Shown: positions 60,623 through 64,000 of the stretch, in pieces
Position numbering within the stretch: the stretch's first letter is position 1
How the letters are laid out: every line of letters starts with the position of its first letter
Assembly (NCBI GenBank): GCA_037074615.1
Contig: CM073562.1
Coordinates: 9,471,001-9,535,000, forward strand
Length of the DNA stretch: 64,000 nucleotides
Direction: 5' to 3'
From: Leucaena leucocephala
Taxonomy: Eukaryota; Streptophyta; Magnoliopsida; Fabales; Fabaceae
Position numbers and translations under genes: made by a program
Notes under the pieces: generated by a model
Databases searched by the model: none
What the model was told of the DNA's origin: nothing
The model's input: the letters and a program-made list of their open reading frames with translations, nothing else

Positions 60623-63600
60623 TGTCATATCCTAATTTTTTCCTTTATGTATAATACTGATAGTGGAAAGAGGTTTGGAAAGGGTTATGACGAAGATCAG
60701 AAGAAATGAATTAGATTAGTTTTGAAGAAAGAAGGACTAAAATGAGAATTAGAAAAGGTTGAAGACAAAAAGTGAAAGTAGAAATAAAAGGAGGGACCAA
60801 AATGCAAATAGCTAAAAGTTCAGGGGCCTAAGTGCAATTATTCAGAAGTTGAGAGACCTAAGTGTAATTATGAGAAAGTTGAACCGAAAAAGGCTAAAAA
60901 AATGCCCAGAAGCATATTAGACTCAAATTTTACCAGTAGATAGACAAAGTGATTCTGGTCAGTTTAAGAAGTCACATAATTTCGATTTGAGGTCCTGATT
61001 AATTGATATAAATTCCTGAAGCCAAAAGGAATTATTGCAGTATTTTTTAGATTTCAGAATTAGATGAAACTTTACTGTAAATTCTTATATTTAATATATA
61101 AATTTATAAAATTGACAGAGTCAGAAAAGGAATCCTATAGAATTCTTATAGGATTTTACGGTAAAATAGAATATCCGATAAATATGATTGGGAGAGGTAT
61201 CTTGGGATTTGTGCCATAAAGGGCATAAAGGCAATGAGCCCAAACTGAGTCCCAAATGGCACCATAGTAGGCCAAATATGATGACTAGACAGTTAAGTGG
61301 GCCAGGGTCCAGAGTAGTCTAAGAAAAGTGTGAAATTATGAAAATGCCCCTAGCACGAATTGTACCAGAGATAGATGGAGGGCATTTCAGTCACTCTGGC
61401 CAGGCCAAAAATGTCCAAGATAGTATAAAGATGATTAGTTGGAGCCAGTATATACCCTGAGGCAGTAAAAAGAGGTGTGAAATGATAATTATGCCCTTAG
61501 GGTTAATATAATGCAAGATAGTGAACTAAGGGCATTTTAGTCATTTCCCAAGGGATCTGTAATTAAGTTGTGGCCAATACAAGAATGTTAATGGTAGGAA
61601 GAATCTAGAGACTGGATTTAAGGTCAGAAAGCATATTTTGAAATATTAGAAAAATTAGATTTATAAAATAGTCCAATTTTTGGGGAATCAGACTGAGCCA
61701 GTACTGGATTGGACTAAAATTTTTCCAGTCATGGACGATGTCATGGATGACGTCATAATTGCCTTTTTGAAAAAGTGAAATCCAAGATTAAATGTGGGTC
61801 ATTAGATCAAATAGTGCACAAACTAATCTTGGCCATTGATTTCCACCAAGATTTTTCTATAAATACCCCTCAATTTTGCAGCAAAACCGTGATTCATGAA
61901 CCCTTGGCGAAACTCTTGCAAAATGGAAACTCAAGCCAAGATAAAGAAGATTCAAGGTATCAAAGTTCAAGCAAGCTAGAGATTAAAGGTAAGCAAACTC
62001 TCCTAGCGTATTTTCCTTTGATTTGGGACATTGAACTTAGGGTTCTCATGGGAAAAAGTTAAATTCTCTCTAAGGTGTGGTGCTACCCAAAAACCTTAGA
62101 TGAAAAGGAAAAAAAGAAATTAAAGTTAGAAACATATGATTGAAGCTTAAACAAGCTAGTTAAGTGATTGGTTGTTGAATCAAATTGATATTCTTGACTT
62201 TGTCATAGATGAAAAAAGAATATCAACTTGATTGAACAACCAATCTCTTAACTAGCTTGTTTAAGCTTCAATCATACACTTTTAACTTTAATTTCTTCTT
62301 TTCCCTTTCATCTAAGGTTTTTGGGCAGCACCTCCCCTTAGAGAAAACTCAACTTTCTCCCATGAAAACCCTAAGTTCAAGCTCCCAAATCAAAGTAAAA
62401 TAAGCTAGGAGAGATTGCTTACCTTTAATCTCTAGCTTGCCTAAACTTTAGTACCTTGAATCTTCTTTGTCTTGGCTTGAGTTTTTATTTTGCAAGAGTT
62501 TCCCCAAGGATCCATGAAGCCATAGTTTTGCTGCATAATTGAGGGGGTATTTATAGGCAAAATCCATGGAAAATGAATGTCCAAGATTGATTTGTTACTA
62601 TTTGATCTAAAGGCTCACATTTAATCTTGAATTTAGCTTTTTCTAAAAAGAATAATTATGACATCATGTGGGACAGTTCAAGGGACACCTCATGGGGGTA
62701 TGTGGTGTGCTCACTGTGCCAGGAAGCTTTTGGAAAAATTCTAGCCCAATCTGGTACTGATCGGAGCAGTTTCACAACAATCAGACTGTTTTCTGTTCCT
62801 AATTTTTTATAATATACTAGGATATGTATTCTATCCTAAAAATAAATGTTTAGGATTCTCATACCCTTGAAATGGTTATATTGAATATTTATCTGCCATC
62901 AATCCCTTGGAAAATGACCAAAATACCCTTGGCGTCCTTTTTTACACTATATTGACCCTAAGGGTAAAATCATTTTTTTACCCCTCTTTATACTGCCTTA
63001 GGGCCTATAATGGCTCTAACTAATCACATTTATAATATATGCCATATTTTTAGCCTTTCCCAGCTGACCAAAATGCCCTCCATATATCACTGGTACAATA
63101 TGGGCATCTAGGGGCATTTTCATAATTTTGCACTTTTTCTGGACACTGGCCCGTTCTACTAATAAACTGGTACCCTGGGTTTTGGGCCCTCCTTGGTGTT
63201 ATCATAGGCCCATATATGAGGTCATCTAGGCTTATTTACTGATAAATTCTATTATCGGATCACGGGTGACTTCAAACTCCCGTCAAAATTCACTCTTATG
63301 GGAATAACTTTTTGTACATGACTTCTTCCGGGGTTTTGTTAGATTCATAACATCTGACACTATAGGGCTCACTTTCCTGTAATTCCCCTACTTATATCTG
63401 ATGTCCATGGAATCTAATAAAAATTCAAATAACTTTTAGACTATTAGATAATTTTCTGTTGTCTGGAGCCCTAATAAAATTTCTATATCATGCCAGATTA
63501 ACCAGCGTAACTTCCTCTATTTACTGATAGAATGTGGGACTAAAAAACTTCCAGGCACCCTTTCCAAGCTGACCTTTCCATAATTACAATTTTGCTCTTG

Positions 63601-63837
63601 AACTTTTTACTTAATTACATTTAAGTTCTCTAACTTTTGAAAATTACCACTTTTGGCCCAACTTTTGTTTCTACTTTAACTTTTGGCCTTTAACCTTTTC
63701 TACTTTTTATTTTAGTCCTTCTCTTCCTTAAAGAATCATCTAACCTTTATCATTTCTTCTATTCTTCATCATACTCCTTTCCAAACATTTTTCCACTATC
63801 AGTAGTATATCGATAGGAAAAAAACCAGGATATGACA
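60623..63837. mobile_element. fold-back of two LTR1 halves
   Basis: Starts TGTCATATCC (60623) and ends GGATATGACA (63837). The left arm, 60623-62194, is plus-strand LTR1. The right arm, 62217-63837, is minus-strand LTR1. The 22-bp centre is 62195-62216. Both arms carry TATA boxes pointing to the centre (61858-61865 and 62548-62555). Near the centre the arms are about 90% alike. Flanks ACTAG on the left and CATGT on the right do not match, so no target duplication is seen. It cuts the chromovirus integrase on the left. Confidence 0.85.
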
Positions 63838-64000
63838 CATGTCAACACATAAGCATACCACATCAAGCACATAAAGAGGTAAGTTCACTACCTTGTACCT
63901 AAGCTTTCCTCTTGATCTTTAGCACTTGCTCCTTAACTTTCCAACCATGAAGTCTTTATGTCAATCACTTCCCAACATCTTTTTGGATATTTCAAGGACC
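63838..64000 (-). repeat. LTR1 fragment, minus strand, continues beyond window
   Basis: Matches LTR1 from CATGTCAACACATAAGCATA through the AGAGGTAAGTTCACTACC word to ATTTCAAGGACC (compare 43176-43340). Confidence 0.8.

Noticed and set aside
60618..63842. Target duplication around the fold-back
   Set aside because: ACTAG on the left and CATGT on the right differ. Insertion as one unit is therefore not supported.
1..64000. tRNA genes, intact rRNA genes or host protein genes
   Set aside because: I found no cloverleaf with its internal promoter boxes, only Met-tRNA primer-site complements, and no exon series of a recognisable host gene. Absence by eye is weak evidence.

Overview
The window reads as nuclear DNA of a flowering plant, probably heterochromatic. 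It is AT-rich, I recognise no intact host gene, and nearly every stretch can be assigned to LTR retrotransposons of three kinds, nested in one another and decayed. The plant assignment rests on an Athila-like Ty3/Gypsy pol, a Tekay/Del-type chromovirus, a Tork/Angela-like Ty1/Copia element, initiator-Met tRNA primer sites and a fragment matching plastid 16S rRNA. The species cannot be told from the sequence.

Layout. 1-6080: 3' part of an Athila-like Gypsy element (broken pol, non-coding spacer, purine tract, probable 3' LTR). 6090-18380: a patchwork of one long-LTR family, here called LTR1 (about 3.3 kb, ends TGTCATATCC...GGATGTTACA), on both strands, with a solo Copia LTR inside one copy (8099-9605). 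18379-18963: plastid-derived GC-rich DNA including a 16S rRNA piece. 18964-27764: one nearly complete Copia element (LTRs of 1.89 and 1.84 kb, gag, pol) with many stops, followed by an unexpected second primer site. 27793-38863: two minus-strand internal regions of LTR1-type elements, each holding the same decayed unknown ORF, with rearranged LTR pieces between. 38864-56633: one minus-strand LTR1 split by two later insertions, a solo LTR1 (TSD ATATG) and an 11-kb composite of a second family, LTR2 (about 2.2 kb LTRs, TSD AGACT). 56634-60622: truncated chromovirus gag-pol. 60623-63837: a fold-back of two LTR1 halves. 63838-64000: another LTR1 fragment.

How the parts relate. LTR1 and LTR2 elements have chromovirus-like ends, a Met-tRNA-like primer site and a chromovirus-like polypurine tract (AATTTCGAGGAC... 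then AAGGGGAGGAGAAA), but their 2.4-3.5 kb internal regions have no reverse transcriptase or integrase. They look like non-autonomous large retrotransposon derivatives (LARDs) that would depend on an autonomous chromovirus such as the broken one at 57-60.6 kb (inference).

Best leads: the decayed ORF conserved between two LTR1 internal regions; LTR fold-backs with 1.6-2 kb arms; a small hairpin conserved in ten LTR copies; the plastid insertion; and the Copia element whose 3' LTR runs straight into a second primer-binding site.
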